Origin: a virus
Length of the DNA stretch: 38,282 nt
IMG/VR virus record: IMGVR_UViG_3300035698_007267
Location: 1-38,282 of that record
Reading direction: 5' to 3' (one strand)
Shown here: piece after piece, positions 24,889 to 31,272 of the stretch
How positions within the stretch are numbered: position 1 is the stretch's first letter
How the letters are laid out: each line of letters starts with the position of its first letter
Translations under genes and position numbers: made by a program
The notes under the pieces: generated by a model
The model's input: the letters and a program-made list of their open reading frames with translations, nothing else
Database searches by the model: none
What the model was told of the DNA's origin: nothing

Positions 24889-26502
24889 TTATAGCAAACC
24901 ACCTTCCGGCTTAATTTCGTCTACTATAAGGTATTTTATTTTGAACCACACCGCTCTACCTTTTTTAAATTTCGCTACCGCTCCCTCATCGGTCATAATA
25001 TTTATAGTTCTATCAAAAGTACTTTCACTAATACCGCTTCCGCTTAGAATTGTTATTAGATCTTGTCTGCTAACCCCACTTTGTGTTTCGTTTAGTACAT
25101 CCTTTATAATTTCCTCGGCTTCTGAACTCTTGCCATCGCTATCGCTTGCAACTATTCCCAAATAAGTAAACCCGGAAACAATAGTTCCATCGTTTTCTTT
25201 GTTATTAGAAACATCCATTCTTATCATGAACTTATCCATTTTTTGTTCATCACGGGCTTTTGTTTGATGAAGTGTCATTTCTGTTTTAGATTTAGCGACA
25301 GGCTCCAGTCTAAACATTGTGAAAGCTTGGGCGTTAATGTTAGATGATCCCCTCAAGCGTTGGGATGCGTTTCTAAAAGTACCGGATGCGGGTTTGTTTT
25401 CATGATGTATTACTAGTTTTGCAACAGAGGGAAATAGAAATCTTAATGCTTCTATAAAGCGCATAGTGTCCTCAGAGGAATTTTCAGAACCAACCATGAT
25501 ATCAATCATAGAGTCGACAACAATCAGTCCTATGTTCTTCTCTTTTACGAGAGTAGATAGTGCGATAGCGAAGTCGGATGCGTTTCCTTTGGAGTCGGAG
25601 AGTTGAAATTTATCAGGATACTTTAACATATAAAGATTGTTGGGAATGTTTTCTTCTGAAAGTCCGCGGATTCTTTTTTGCATTAGAGAGTGGGGATTTT
25701 CTTTATCAAGATAAAGAACAGGGGTTTTAGCGGGAACCTTGAAAACATCAAGCCAGTTCTCCCCATTCGCTATCGCTATCGCCATAGATAGGGCAATGAA
25801 AGATTTTCCAGTTCCTTCAGCACCATAGACGAATGCAAATCCTTCTGAATATATCATTCCTTCTATTAGCCATGGAATTTTAGCGAATTCTTTTTCGTTT
25901 AGTTCTTGGGCAGTCATGACTTGATAATCATCAGGGATAAAAGATGCCTCAAATTCTACGGGAGAGAGGGCAAGTTTCATTAGCTTTTTAAAATCTTCAT
26001 GAGAATGATTCTGATAAAATTCGCAAACATCTTTTGAACCTTGCGGGAGCATTACGATTCGGGCTTTTGGGAATTTCTCAAGCATTTCATAAACTCCTTT
26101 GATCCCGGCCTTGTCATTGTCAAAACAGATATAAATCTTTTTATCTTTTAATGGCTCAATAAACTCATCGGGAAAAGTTCCTGCCCCTCCCGTAGATGAT
26201 ACAGAAGGGATGCCCTCCTGCATTAGTTTAATAGCATCAATTTCACCTTCAGTAATAACAACCATTGATGAATCTTTAACGGCATATAAATTAAAAAGTG
26301 TTGCGTGGGATCCTAAAGAGTTTTTGTATTTAGGTTTCTTGGAATCTTCCTTATGTTTTAGATAACGGGATTTTATGAATAGGAGTTCACCATCTTCATC
26401 TAAGATAGGGATATTTAGATAGTCGCCTTCTTCTGTAAGTTCATAGAGTTCGGCGAATTCCTCGGAAATGCCGTGTTCTTTTAGATAAGCTTTGGCAGTC
26501 AT
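24889..26502 (-). CDS. TOPRIM-RecA-like replicative primase/helicase
   Basis: A 537-residue protein. The N-terminal 70 residues form a small mixed domain. A TOPRIM domain follows (E85 in ITEGE, D128/D130 in CFDND), then a RecA-like ATPase with Walker A GAEGTGKS (227-234), Walker B LIVVD (326-330) and HHENKPASG (about 366-374), as in RepA/AAA_25 helicases. A winged-helix-like segment lies at about 460-535. It is likely to unwind phage DNA and perhaps to synthesise or position primers. It lacks a covalently joined zinc finger; two small zinc proteins are coded upstream (26499-26672 and 27508-27801). Its ATG overlaps the stop of the zinc-ribbon gene. Confidence 0.85.
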   Translation of the reverse strand: MTAKAYLKEHGISEEFAELYELTEEGDYLNIPILDEDGELLFIKSRYLKHKEDSKKPKYKNSLGSHATLFNLYAVKDSSMVVITEGEIDAIKLMQEGIPSVSSTGGAGTFPDEFIEPLKDKKIYICFDNDKAGIKGVYEMLEKFPKARIVMLPQGSKDVCEFYQNHSHEDFKKLMKLALSPVEFEASFIPDDYQVMTAQELNEKEFAKIPWLIEGMIYSEGFAFVYGAEGTGKSFIALSMAIAIANGENWLDVFKVPAKTPVLYLDKENPHSLMQKRIRGLSEENIPNNLYMLKYPDKFQLSDSKGNASDFAIALSTLVKEKNIGLIVVDSMIDIMVGSENSSEDTMRFIEALRFLFPSVAKLVIHHENKPASGTFRNASQRLRGSSNINAQAFTMFRLEPVAKSKTEMTLHQTKARDEQKMDKFMIRMDVSNNKENDGTIVSGFTYLGIVASDSDGKSSEAEEIIKDVLNETQSGVSRQDLITILSGSGISESTFDRTINIMTDEGAVAKFKKGRAVWFKIKYLIVDEIKPEGGLL

Positions 26503-26672
26503 ATTGTGTTTATTCCCTTATTAACGAAATTTGTTACGAGTTCGGCCATTCTTTTCTCTGATATAGAGAACCCACATTTGCAGGTAATGGATTTATTTTC
26601 AAAATCAGCGTTTCCCATTACAAGCCAATCGCAGTTGCATTTGGGACATTTATTTTGTTTCAGGTTTTCCAC
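26499..26672 (-). CDS. Zinc-ribbon mini-protein between resolvase and helicase
   Basis: A 57-residue protein starting with GTG one base after the RuvC-like stop. It carries CPKCNC, then CKCGFSISEKRMAE, a two-knuckle zinc ribbon with four or five cysteines. Its TGA overlaps the ATG of the TOPRIM-helicase (ATGA), so translation is coupled. Zinc ribbons of this size are joined to TOPRIM domains in many phage primases, so this may be the separate template-reading module of the primase. An alternative is a general transcription-type ribbon. The frame fills the otherwise empty 170-bp gap exactly. Confidence 0.75.
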   Translation of the reverse strand: MENLKQNKCPKCNCDWLVMGNADFENKSITCKCGFSISEKRMAELVTNFVNKGINTI

Positions 26673-26673
26673 C

Positions 26674-27162
26674 TCATTCTTTCATTCCTTCCGGGAAAAT
26701 TATCTTTTTGTATGTTTCAACAACCAGTATCGCGTCTGCTTCATGTTCTGTAATTTCTCTTTTTATCTTTGTAAGTTTTTTGGCAATCGCTATCGCTTCC
26801 TCTTTTGTTTTATACTTAAAAGTGCTTTTGCAAACCTTATTATGTACTTGGTTTACCCATGATCCTTGAGCCATAGCAAGGGAAACAATCGCCCCGAACA
26901 CTTGATTTAGAGATGTAACGGCTCTGCTGTTTCTTATTGGGACAGTTTCTTCTATTACTACTAGATCCGGACCATATGTTTCAAAAAGTTCATCAAACCC
27001 TAAAATAATTTTCTTTAGTTTATTAAGATCAAAAGTTCCATCAAATTTATAATTGATGGCATTTATAAATTTACCATTTTCATAAATGGCAACGCCACAA
27101 TTAGTTGTTGAACTATCTATTCCTATTGTTATTATCTTTTTCTTTTCTTTTTTATTTGCCAT
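26674..27162 (-). CDS. RuvC-like Holliday-junction resolvase
   Basis: A 162-residue RNase H-fold nuclease. The first strand holds GIDSSTTNCGVA (catalytic D), then VVIEE (E), then EHEADAILV (D), giving the acidic residues and order of RuvC. FGAIVSLAM and VNQVHNKVCKSTFKYKTKEEAI fit the intervening region. It would cut branched recombination or replication intermediates before packaging. The start overlaps the 27152-27511 gene by 11 nt; AAAAGG lies upstream. One base after its stop begins the zinc-ribbon gene. Confidence 0.85.
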   Translation of the reverse strand: MANKKEKKKIITIGIDSSTTNCGVAIYENGKFINAINYKFDGTFDLNKLKKIILGFDELFETYGPDLVVIEETVPIRNSRAVTSLNQVFGAIVSLAMAQGSWVNQVHNKVCKSTFKYKTKEEAIAIAKKLTKIKREITEHEADAILVVETYKKIIFPEGMKE

Positions 27163-27511
27163 CTTTGGATGCCTTTTTCAATAAACTATGCTTGAATTCA
27201 ACACACATTCTAATTAGAGTATTATATGGTTTTTCTATAAATTGAGTCATTTTCGCTAGATTTCTATCAAAAGATAGATCATTGTTAGCACAATAGAAAA
27301 CAAAATCATCAACTGTTTGTAGGCTTTCGCTTATTACTATCATTTTTAAAAGACTTAATATTTCAGATGCCTGACTTTCAAGTACTTGTTCGGGAGTGAG
27401 TTCTATTATAGTTTCTTTTTCCTTATCTAGTGTTGGAACTTTTATAATAGCCCTATTTAGTATATTTTTTATCTCTTGTTTTATTGCTGTTTCATTTAGT
27501 TCTGTTTTCAT
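27152..27511 (-). CDS. Unknown helical replication-operon protein
   Basis: A 119-residue helical protein (LNETAIKQEIKNILNRAIIKVP at the start, PYNTLIRMCVEFKHSLLKKASKDGK at the end) with no clear motif. It lies between the CHC2 zinc-finger gene and the RuvC-like gene and overlaps both by 4 and 11 nt, so it is probably part of one replication operon. GGAGG precedes its ATG. It may be a helicase loader or small primase part, from position only. Confidence 0.55.
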   Translation of the reverse strand: MKTELNETAIKQEIKNILNRAIIKVPTLDKEKETIIELTPEQVLESQASEILSLLKMIVISESLQTVDDFVFYCANNDLSFDRNLAKMTQFIEKPYNTLIRMCVEFKHSLLKKASKDGK

Positions 27512-27801
27512 TGTGTTAGTTCCTCCAATGCTGTTTGAAAATCACAATCTTTTAGTTTCATATAAAAAGAAATAGCATCCCCACCACCGCACCCGGCGAA
27601 ACAATTCCATGTATTAGTATTAGGATAGATTGCAAAAGATGGGGTATCTTCTTCGTGAAAGGGGCATTTTCCCATTAAAGTTTTACCTGTTCTTTTTAAT
27701 TGTCCGGAATATAAGTTTTCTATAGGAAATTGATTAGCTTTATCTACTTTATCATTGTTAAAACTCTTTTCTGTGTTGAATAGGCGAACTTTTCTTTGCA
27801 T
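27508..27801 (-). CDS. CHC2 zinc-finger protein (primase zinc-binding domain)
   Basis: A 97-residue protein with the DnaG-type CHC2 zinc finger only: KCPFHEEDTPSFAIYP then WNCFAGCGGGDAISF, with Cys-x2-His and Cys-x3-Cys spacing. In DnaG the zinc finger is joined to TOPRIM; here it is a separate polypeptide coded at the head of the leftward operon, with the TOPRIM domain in the helicase about 1.1 kb downstream. It would help read the template for primer synthesis. The ATG has no Shine-Dalgarno and is predicted to be the first base of the mRNA. Confidence 0.85.
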   Translation of the reverse strand: MQRKVRLFNTEKSFNNDKVDKANQFPIENLYSGQLKRTGKTLMGKCPFHEEDTPSFAIYPNTNTWNCFAGCGGGDAISFYMKLKDCDFQTALEELTQ

Positions 27802-27807
27802 ATTTGA

Positions 27808-27836
27808 AAGATATCACATCCTACAAATAGAGTCAA
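27808..27836 (-). promoter_or_regulatory. Leftward early promoter, predicted leaderless
   Basis: The minus strand has TTGACT (27836-27831), a 17-bp spacer, TGA and TATCTT (27813-27808). Six bases follow to the ATG at 27801, so +1 is the A of the start codon of the CHC2 gene. Two CAAATAGA repeats overlap this promoter, one in the spacer and one over the -35. Confidence 0.75.
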
Positions 27837-27865
27837 ATAGAAACATTTGACAACAAATAGAAACA
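27824..27865. promoter_or_regulatory. Three phased CAAATAGA repeats, probable operators
   Basis: CAAATAGA occurs at 27824, 27834 and 27854, spaced by 10 and 20 bp, so all copies face one side of the helix. The latter two extend to CAAATAGAAACA. The first lies in the leftward promoter spacer, the second over its -35, and the third in the rightward promoter spacer. A bound protein would control both promoters. The HTH product of the adjacent gene is the natural candidate. Confidence 0.7.
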
Positions 27866-27875
27866 ATGATATTCT
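27847..27875 (+). promoter_or_regulatory. Rightward early promoter, predicted leaderless
   Basis: A consensus TTGACA (27847-27852), a 17-bp spacer ending in TGA, and TATTCT (27870-27875). Six bases follow, then ATG at 27882, so the transcript should start at the A of ATG, as in the lambda cI message made from the maintenance promoter. One CAAATAGAAACA repeat lies in the spacer. Confidence 0.75.
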
Positions 27876-27881
27876 CTAAAC

Positions 27882-28109
27882 ATGGATAAAGATGATATTA
27901 ACATTAACATAAATGACTACAAGGAATTCATGAGTTTGCAAGATGTTGCAGACTACTTGGGAGTTCATATAAATAGTATTTATAACTATTTAAAAGATGG
28001 GGGAAAACCACTTCCATCTATTCACATCTCTAAAAAAAAGATATTAGTTAAGAAGGAAGATCTAATTGATTGGCTCAATGAGCAGAAAGACGAGGAAGAA
28101 AATGAGTAA
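27882..28109 (+). CDS. Excisionase/MerR-type HTH regulator
   Basis: A 75-residue DNA-binding protein with a single winged-HTH domain: FMSLQDVADYLGVHINSIYNYLKD, then HISKKKILVKKEDLIDWLNEQ. This is the pattern of excisionase/MerR-like small regulators (HTH_17 type). It is the first gene of the rightward operon, directly beside three phased repeats that it probably binds, to set the balance of rightward and leftward transcription. No Shine-Dalgarno is present and the promoter places +1 at its ATG. No integrase is coded, so a directionality role for excision is unlikely. Confidence 0.85.
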   Translation: MDKDDINININDYKEFMSLQDVADYLGVHINSIYNYLKDGGKPLPSIHISKKKILVKKEDLIDWLNEQKDEEENE

Positions 28110-28377
28110 TAAAAAGTCAGAAATAAAAGTAGGGGATCTTGTGTATGCAGAATTTACAAAAAAGGTATCCGAACTTGTTAGAGTAACTTTCTTTGGTAAG
28201 CATATTTATCAAGATAAAGAAGAAAAAGAGATAAGATACGTTGAAGTAATAGGAATAAATAATTATGAAACCTGTGATTGGTCTGGCCAAAAATATAGTG
28301 GAACAAAATATCTAGTAAAAAGTTTAAGGGATGGGCTTGTAGAAGTACATTCAAGCGATGTCTATTCAAATAAATAA
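28102..28377 (+). CDS. Small beta-rich early protein, unknown
   Basis: A 91-residue protein whose start overlaps the HTH gene stop (ATGAGTAA); GAGGAAG lies 4-5 nt upstream. I chose this ATG over the in-frame one at 28066, which would lie deep in the HTH gene. The pattern (VGDLVYAEFTKKVSELVRVTFFGKHIY...YVEVIGINNYETCDW...SGTKYLVKSLRDGLVEVHSSD) is like a small SH3-like beta barrel. No known family is recognised. It probably belongs to host-takeover or early regulation genes. Confidence 0.6.
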   Translation: MSNKKSEIKVGDLVYAEFTKKVSELVRVTFFGKHIYQDKEEKEIRYVEVIGINNYETCDWSGQKYSGTKYLVKSLRDGLVEVHSSDVYSNK

Positions 28378-28808
28378 TGGATCAACCAATGCCAACAACA
28401 AACGAATACTTACCCGCAGATAAACAAGATGTTGATAATATCCCGGATCAGCCGGATAAACCTATTAAGTTTTATATAGTAAGACCGGAGGGAAATCAAT
28501 CAGACGGTGAGGGAGTTTATCATCTTGTAACAGAAGAAGGGGAACATCTTGCTAGTCATTTATGTTCTAATTCTAGCTTTGCAGAAGGAGATTTAATAGA
28601 TGACCGGGAAGAAAGAAAAGCAGAGTTCAAAGATAAATTTGGGGATTATGAGATTGTATGGTTAGGAAACGATGAGATGACATTCAAAGATTTGGTTAAA
28701 TTAAATTTGGATCGTGGGGGTTTAAGGAAAGAAGAACTTCCACAAGTGACATTGGTAGTTGAAGATGATGATGGCAAGGAACACGAAGTAACAAATTATA
28801 TAAACTAA
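28377..28808 (+). CDS. Acidic early protein, unknown
   Basis: A 143-residue acidic protein, starting at TAATG overlap with the previous stop. The N-terminal 30 residues are polar and proline-rich (DNIPDQPDKPIKF), followed by a compact alpha/beta part (YIVRPEGNQSDGEGVYHLVTEEGEHLASHLCSN). The end is acidic (VTLVVEDDDGKEHEV). No motif for catalysis or DNA binding is visible; a DNA-mimic or inhibitor role is possible from charge alone. Confidence 0.55.
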   Translation: MDQPMPTTNEYLPADKQDVDNIPDQPDKPIKFYIVRPEGNQSDGEGVYHLVTEEGEHLASHLCSNSSFAEGDLIDDREERKAEFKDKFGDYEIVWLGNDEMTFKDLVKLNLDRGGLRKEELPQVTLVVEDDDGKEHEVTNYIN

Positions 28809-28811
28809 ATT

Positions 28812-29123
28812 ATGGCAAACTCTAAAACATTAACAGAATACGTAAAACTAAAATTACAACTTAACGAATTAACCCGTGAGGTTGATGCTAAAAAGAAAGA
28901 TGTAGTTGAAGAACTTTTAGCAACGGAAGATAAGGAAGCAGTTGTAGGGGAATCTGTAGTTTCATTGGGTAGAAGGCCAAAATACTCTTATTCTAAAAAG
29001 GTTTCTTTAAAAGAAGAAGAACTTGGTGCTGAAAAAGAAATATTAAAAATAATGAAAAAGGATGAGGAAGAAACAGGAAAGGCCGAACTTGTTGATGAGG
29101 GTTGGTTTCCAAAAGTAAGTTAA
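28812..29123 (+). CDS. Small coiled-coil early protein
   Basis: A 103-residue protein starting TLTEYVKLKLQLNELTREVDAKKKDVVEELL, a coiled-coil helix. A short beta hairpin (ESVVSLGRRPKYSYSKKVSLKEEEL) and a second helix follow. This plan is common among small early phage proteins of unknown function encoded beside SSB or recombination genes. A TATAAA lies 7 nt before ATG; no Shine-Dalgarno is seen. It is followed by the structured 29124-29352 interval. Confidence 0.6.
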   Translation: MANSKTLTEYVKLKLQLNELTREVDAKKKDVVEELLATEDKEAVVGESVVSLGRRPKYSYSKKVSLKEEELGAEKEILKIMKKDEEETGKAELVDEGWFPKVS

Positions 29124-29127
29124 GCCT

Positions 29128-29175
29128 TTGGTGGGTAGATTGGGCTTCCCGTCAGTTGCGCGACCTACCCATCAA
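29128..29175 (+). ncRNA. Three-way-junction-like RNA hairpin
   Basis: TTGGTGGGTAG (29128-29138) pairs with CTACCCATCAA (29165-29175), 11 bp with one G-U pair. Inside are GGG/CCC (29142-29150) and GTC/GAC (29151-29164) mini-stems. It lies just after the 28812 gene stop. No U-tract follows, so it is not an ordinary terminator; it may be the first domain of the structured interval. Confidence 0.5.
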
Positions 29176-29197
29176 GTGCTTAATTTGACAATTGAAT

Positions 29198-29312
29198 TAG
29201 GGATGGCTTTGTTATACAGGCAGTAGTACAAAGCCCGGTATTGTGACGGTAGGCGACTACTGGTTATTTCATAAAGCCGGCGAGGTGAATCACGTAGTAT
29301 CTCGCATCCCTA
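29198..29312 (+). ncRNA. Multibranched structured RNA, class unknown
   Basis: TAGGGATG (29198-29205) pairs with CATCCCTA (29305-29312) and encloses three hairpins: GCTTTGT/ACAAAGC (29206-29212, 29228-29234), CCGGTA/TACTGG (29235-29240, 29258-29263) and CGAGG/TCTCG (29281-29285, 29300-29304). CAGTAGT in the first loop (29221-29227) is fully complementary to ACTACTG (29256-29262), which competes with the second hairpin and offers a pseudoknot or switch. The interval contains no credible gene and lies 40 nt before the SSB-like start. It is not a tRNA (no T-loop); I do not recognise a known riboswitch. Confidence 0.6.
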
Positions 29313-29352
29313 CTTGAGTTATTAAATTTATTGGAAGGTGGTGAAAATAAAT

Positions 29353-30195
29353 ATGGGAAAAGTAAGAATAACAGGCGGAAGTGGTGACTTTGAAACCGTT
29401 CCTGAAGGTATTTATACCTTGCAAATTTTTAAGGTAGAAGATGCTTTTTGGAGTTATAAGGGTCAAGACAAACAGGGTTTTAATTTCACTTTTGTGATAT
29501 TGGATGAAGAAGAACTCCCTGAAAGTGGAGGATCTACTAGAGGAAGATACCTTTGGTGGAGAGTTTCTAGCAGTATCAATAAGAGATCACATCTTTATAA
29601 GATCGCTACCGCAGCGCTGGGGAGGGATCTAACGGATGAGGAAGCAGATACTTCAGAAGATAATGATGAAGTTCTTGATCCGGAGAATGACCTTGTAGGC
29701 CTACAAATTATCGGAATTGTAAAACATAATGAAGATAGTGACGGTAGAGTTTGGGCAAACATTGATTCTGTTAGTAAGGTTAAAGAAGAATTAGAACCGA
29801 TTGAGCCTAAAGAATCAAGTGATGAGGGCGATAAAAAAGTTCAAGTCAAAACTACTCCATTAGAAGAAGTTATGGAGGAAGATGAAGATCTTGATGGAGA
29901 TGACGAGGATGAGGAAGATGAGGATGATATCTTAGCAAACCCTGTCCTTGATGAGATCATAGAGAATCTTGATGATGACGAGGATGAAGATGAAGAAGAA
30001 GATGAAGAAGAAGATGAGGAAGATGATGATGAAGAAGAAGAAGCAAGAGAGGCGGCTAGGAGGGCTAAAGAACGCTTAGAGAGAATCAAAGCGAAGAAAA
30101 AAGCCGGGAAAGCCGAGGCAAAAAGACCTGCATCTAGGGAGTCTAAATCTGTATCTGTAACAGACGGAAAGAAAAAGACTAAGAAAACTAAGTAG
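29353..30195 (+). CDS. Putative ssDNA-binding protein with acidic tail
   Basis: A 280-residue protein. The first 125 residues (VRITGGSGDFETVPEGIYTLQIFKVEDAF...GFNFTFVILDEEELPE...RGRYLWWRVS...LYKIATAALGR) follow the order of OB-fold-like phage ssDNA-binding proteins encoded with exonucleases (DUF669-like). A long Asp/Glu run (about 185-235) then acts as an acidic tail, followed by a basic Lys/Arg-rich C-terminus (about 240-280), so the chain has strong charge segregation. It lies next to the nuclease gene and after a structured RNA. I chose ATG 29353, after GAAGGTGGTGA; the GTG at 29338 falls in that ribosome site. Confidence 0.65.
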   Translation: MGKVRITGGSGDFETVPEGIYTLQIFKVEDAFWSYKGQDKQGFNFTFVILDEEELPESGGSTRGRYLWWRVSSSINKRSHLYKIATAALGRDLTDEEADTSEDNDEVLDPENDLVGLQIIGIVKHNEDSDGRVWANIDSVSKVKEELEPIEPKESSDEGDKKVQVKTTPLEEVMEEDEDLDGDDEDEEDEDDILANPVLDEIIENLDDDEDEDEEEDEEEDEEDDDEEEEAREAARRAKERLERIKAKKKAGKAEAKRPASRESKSVSVTDGKKKTKKTK

Positions 30196-30207
30196 TTTTC
30201 TACTGTT

Positions 30208-30231
30208 GCCCGTCAAGAAGCGTTGGCGGGC
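30208..30231 (+). promoter_or_regulatory. Strong hairpin ending just before a ribosome site
   Basis: GCCCGTCAA (30208-30216) pairs with TTGGCGGGC (30223-30231), 9 bp with one G-U pair and loop GAAGCG. Three bases later the AAGGAGG Shine-Dalgarno of the 30246 gene begins. It could limit ribosome access or protect the downstream mRNA. No U-tract follows, so it is not a canonical terminator. Confidence 0.5.
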
Positions 30232-30245
30232 GTAAGGAGGAAATT

Positions 30246-30503
30246 ATGGAAAATATTAAAGAAACAATAGTAGACATACCGTTGCACGATATAAAGAAAC
30301 ATTTAGAGGAAACCAAACTCCTACAGGTAGGTGTTGGGGAAATAGAGTCTGCTATGAAGATAGGAGCATTAGACTTCCCTTTATTTGCAAGTGATGATTT
30401 TAGAAAAGGTTTCAGAGAAGGGTTTGATTTGTGCGCATATAAAGTCTACGAGGTTACAAATAAACAATACAAACTAAAAGAAAAGGAAAACAAAGATGAG
30501 TAA
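30246..30503 (+). CDS. Small early protein, unknown
   Basis: An 85-residue protein with a strong ribosome site (AAGGAGG). Segments include VDIPLHDIKKHLEETKLLQVGVGEIESAMKIGALDFPLF and DDFRKGFREGFDLCAYKVYEV, suggesting a compact helical fold. No known motif. The stop region overlaps the start of the PD-(D/E)XK nuclease gene by 8 nt, so it may be a co-translated partner. Confidence 0.55.
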   Translation: MENIKETIVDIPLHDIKKHLEETKLLQVGVGEIESAMKIGALDFPLFASDDFRKGFREGFDLCAYKVYEVTNKQYKLKEKENKDE

Positions 30504-31272
30504 ATTTACTTACGAAAATATTTTATATAATGGCGAGGTAACTTTAGTATTTAATACCGCTAAGCACCGCTATATATGGGAAGAAGAAAACAAAATAATA
30601 AGATCTGTAACTCAAGCAATCAATGTTATTGATAAACCTGCTTTAGTTTGGTGGGCTGCAAATATGGCAGTTGATTATATAGCGGAACAGATAGTTCCCG
30701 GAGAAAGTTATGATGAGTTAGAGTTGGCTGATATTTGGCAAAGTGGAAGAAGGGCGCATAACGCTAGAAAGAAATCCGCAGCCGATCACGGAACATTATT
30801 ACATAAATGGATTGAGGATTATATTAACGGAGAAGATCCCGGAATACCTGTAAACAAACATTTAAAAAGATCTGCTAAGAGATTTTTGATGTGGGTAAAA
30901 GAACATAATGTTGAGTTCCTATTAGCAGAGCAAGTTGTATTCTCCAAAAAATACGAGTACGCAGGAACTACAGATTTTATTTGCAGAATTGATGGGGAAC
31001 TATTTGTGGGAGATCTAAAAACAAGTAAAGGTATTTATGAAACAATGTTTATTCAGACCGCCGCCTACAGGCACGCAAGAGAAGAAGAATTTCCTAATGA
31101 GAAGTATGCGGGGCAGATGATATTAAGAATCGGAAGCGATGGAACCTTTGAAACCGCTTTTATTAGAGGGGAAAAAGCATATAAAAAGATGTTCAAGGCA
31201 TTTGTGTACGCCCATATGTTGGCTGATGAAATGGAATTTGTGAAAAATTACAAAGCGGAAAGGAAAATTTAA
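30496..31272 (+). CDS. PD-(D/E)XK (RecB/Cas4-like) exonuclease
   Basis: A 258-residue nuclease. The core motif is YAGTTDFIC (D160), then VGDLKTSK (D173, K175) and Q187 in MFIQTAAYRH, the arrangement of PD-(D/E)XK enzymes. ADHGTLLHKWIEDYING near residue 100 matches the preceding helix motif of RecB/Cas4-type phage exonucleases. It is encoded close to the SSB-like gene, suggesting double-strand end resection for recombination. There are no clustered cysteines for an iron-sulfur cluster. AAAGG precedes the start; its stop overlaps the next ATG (TAATG). Confidence 0.85.
   Translation: MSKFTYENILYNGEVTLVFNTAKHRYIWEEENKIIRSVTQAINVIDKPALVWWAANMAVDYIAEQIVPGESYDELELADIWQSGRRAHNARKKSAADHGTLLHKWIEDYINGEDPGIPVNKHLKRSAKRFLMWVKEHNVEFLLAEQVVFSKKYEYAGTTDFICRIDGELFVGDLKTSKGIYETMFIQTAAYRHAREEEFPNEKYAGQMILRIGSDGTFETAFIRGEKAYKKMFKAFVYAHMLADEMEFVKNYKAERKI

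Noticed and set aside
27882-28109. HTH protein as evidence for a temperate phage with excision
   Set aside because: No integrase, recombinase or attachment site was found; a promoter-regulator role is simpler.
29185-29213. TTGACA-based promoter before the structured RNA
   Set aside because: At 16-18 bp downstream there is only TTTGTT-like sequence, a poor -10, and no TGn.
29228-29290. Twister-ribozyme-like AAGCCCGG and AAGCCGGCG segments
   Set aside because: The required order of stems and conserved loop bases could not be built around them.
29198-29312. tRNA or tmRNA-like gene
   Set aside because: The closing stem and three arms look like a cloverleaf, but T-loop, anticodon loop and CCA-type features are absent and loops are too long.
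29841-30089. 82-residue serine-run ORF on the minus strand
   Set aside because: It is the reverse frame of GAT/GAA/GAG codons in the acidic tail of the SSB-like protein.
30496-31272. Cas4 proper
   Set aside because: The cysteine cluster for an iron-sulfur centre is missing, and no other CRISPR gene or array is present.
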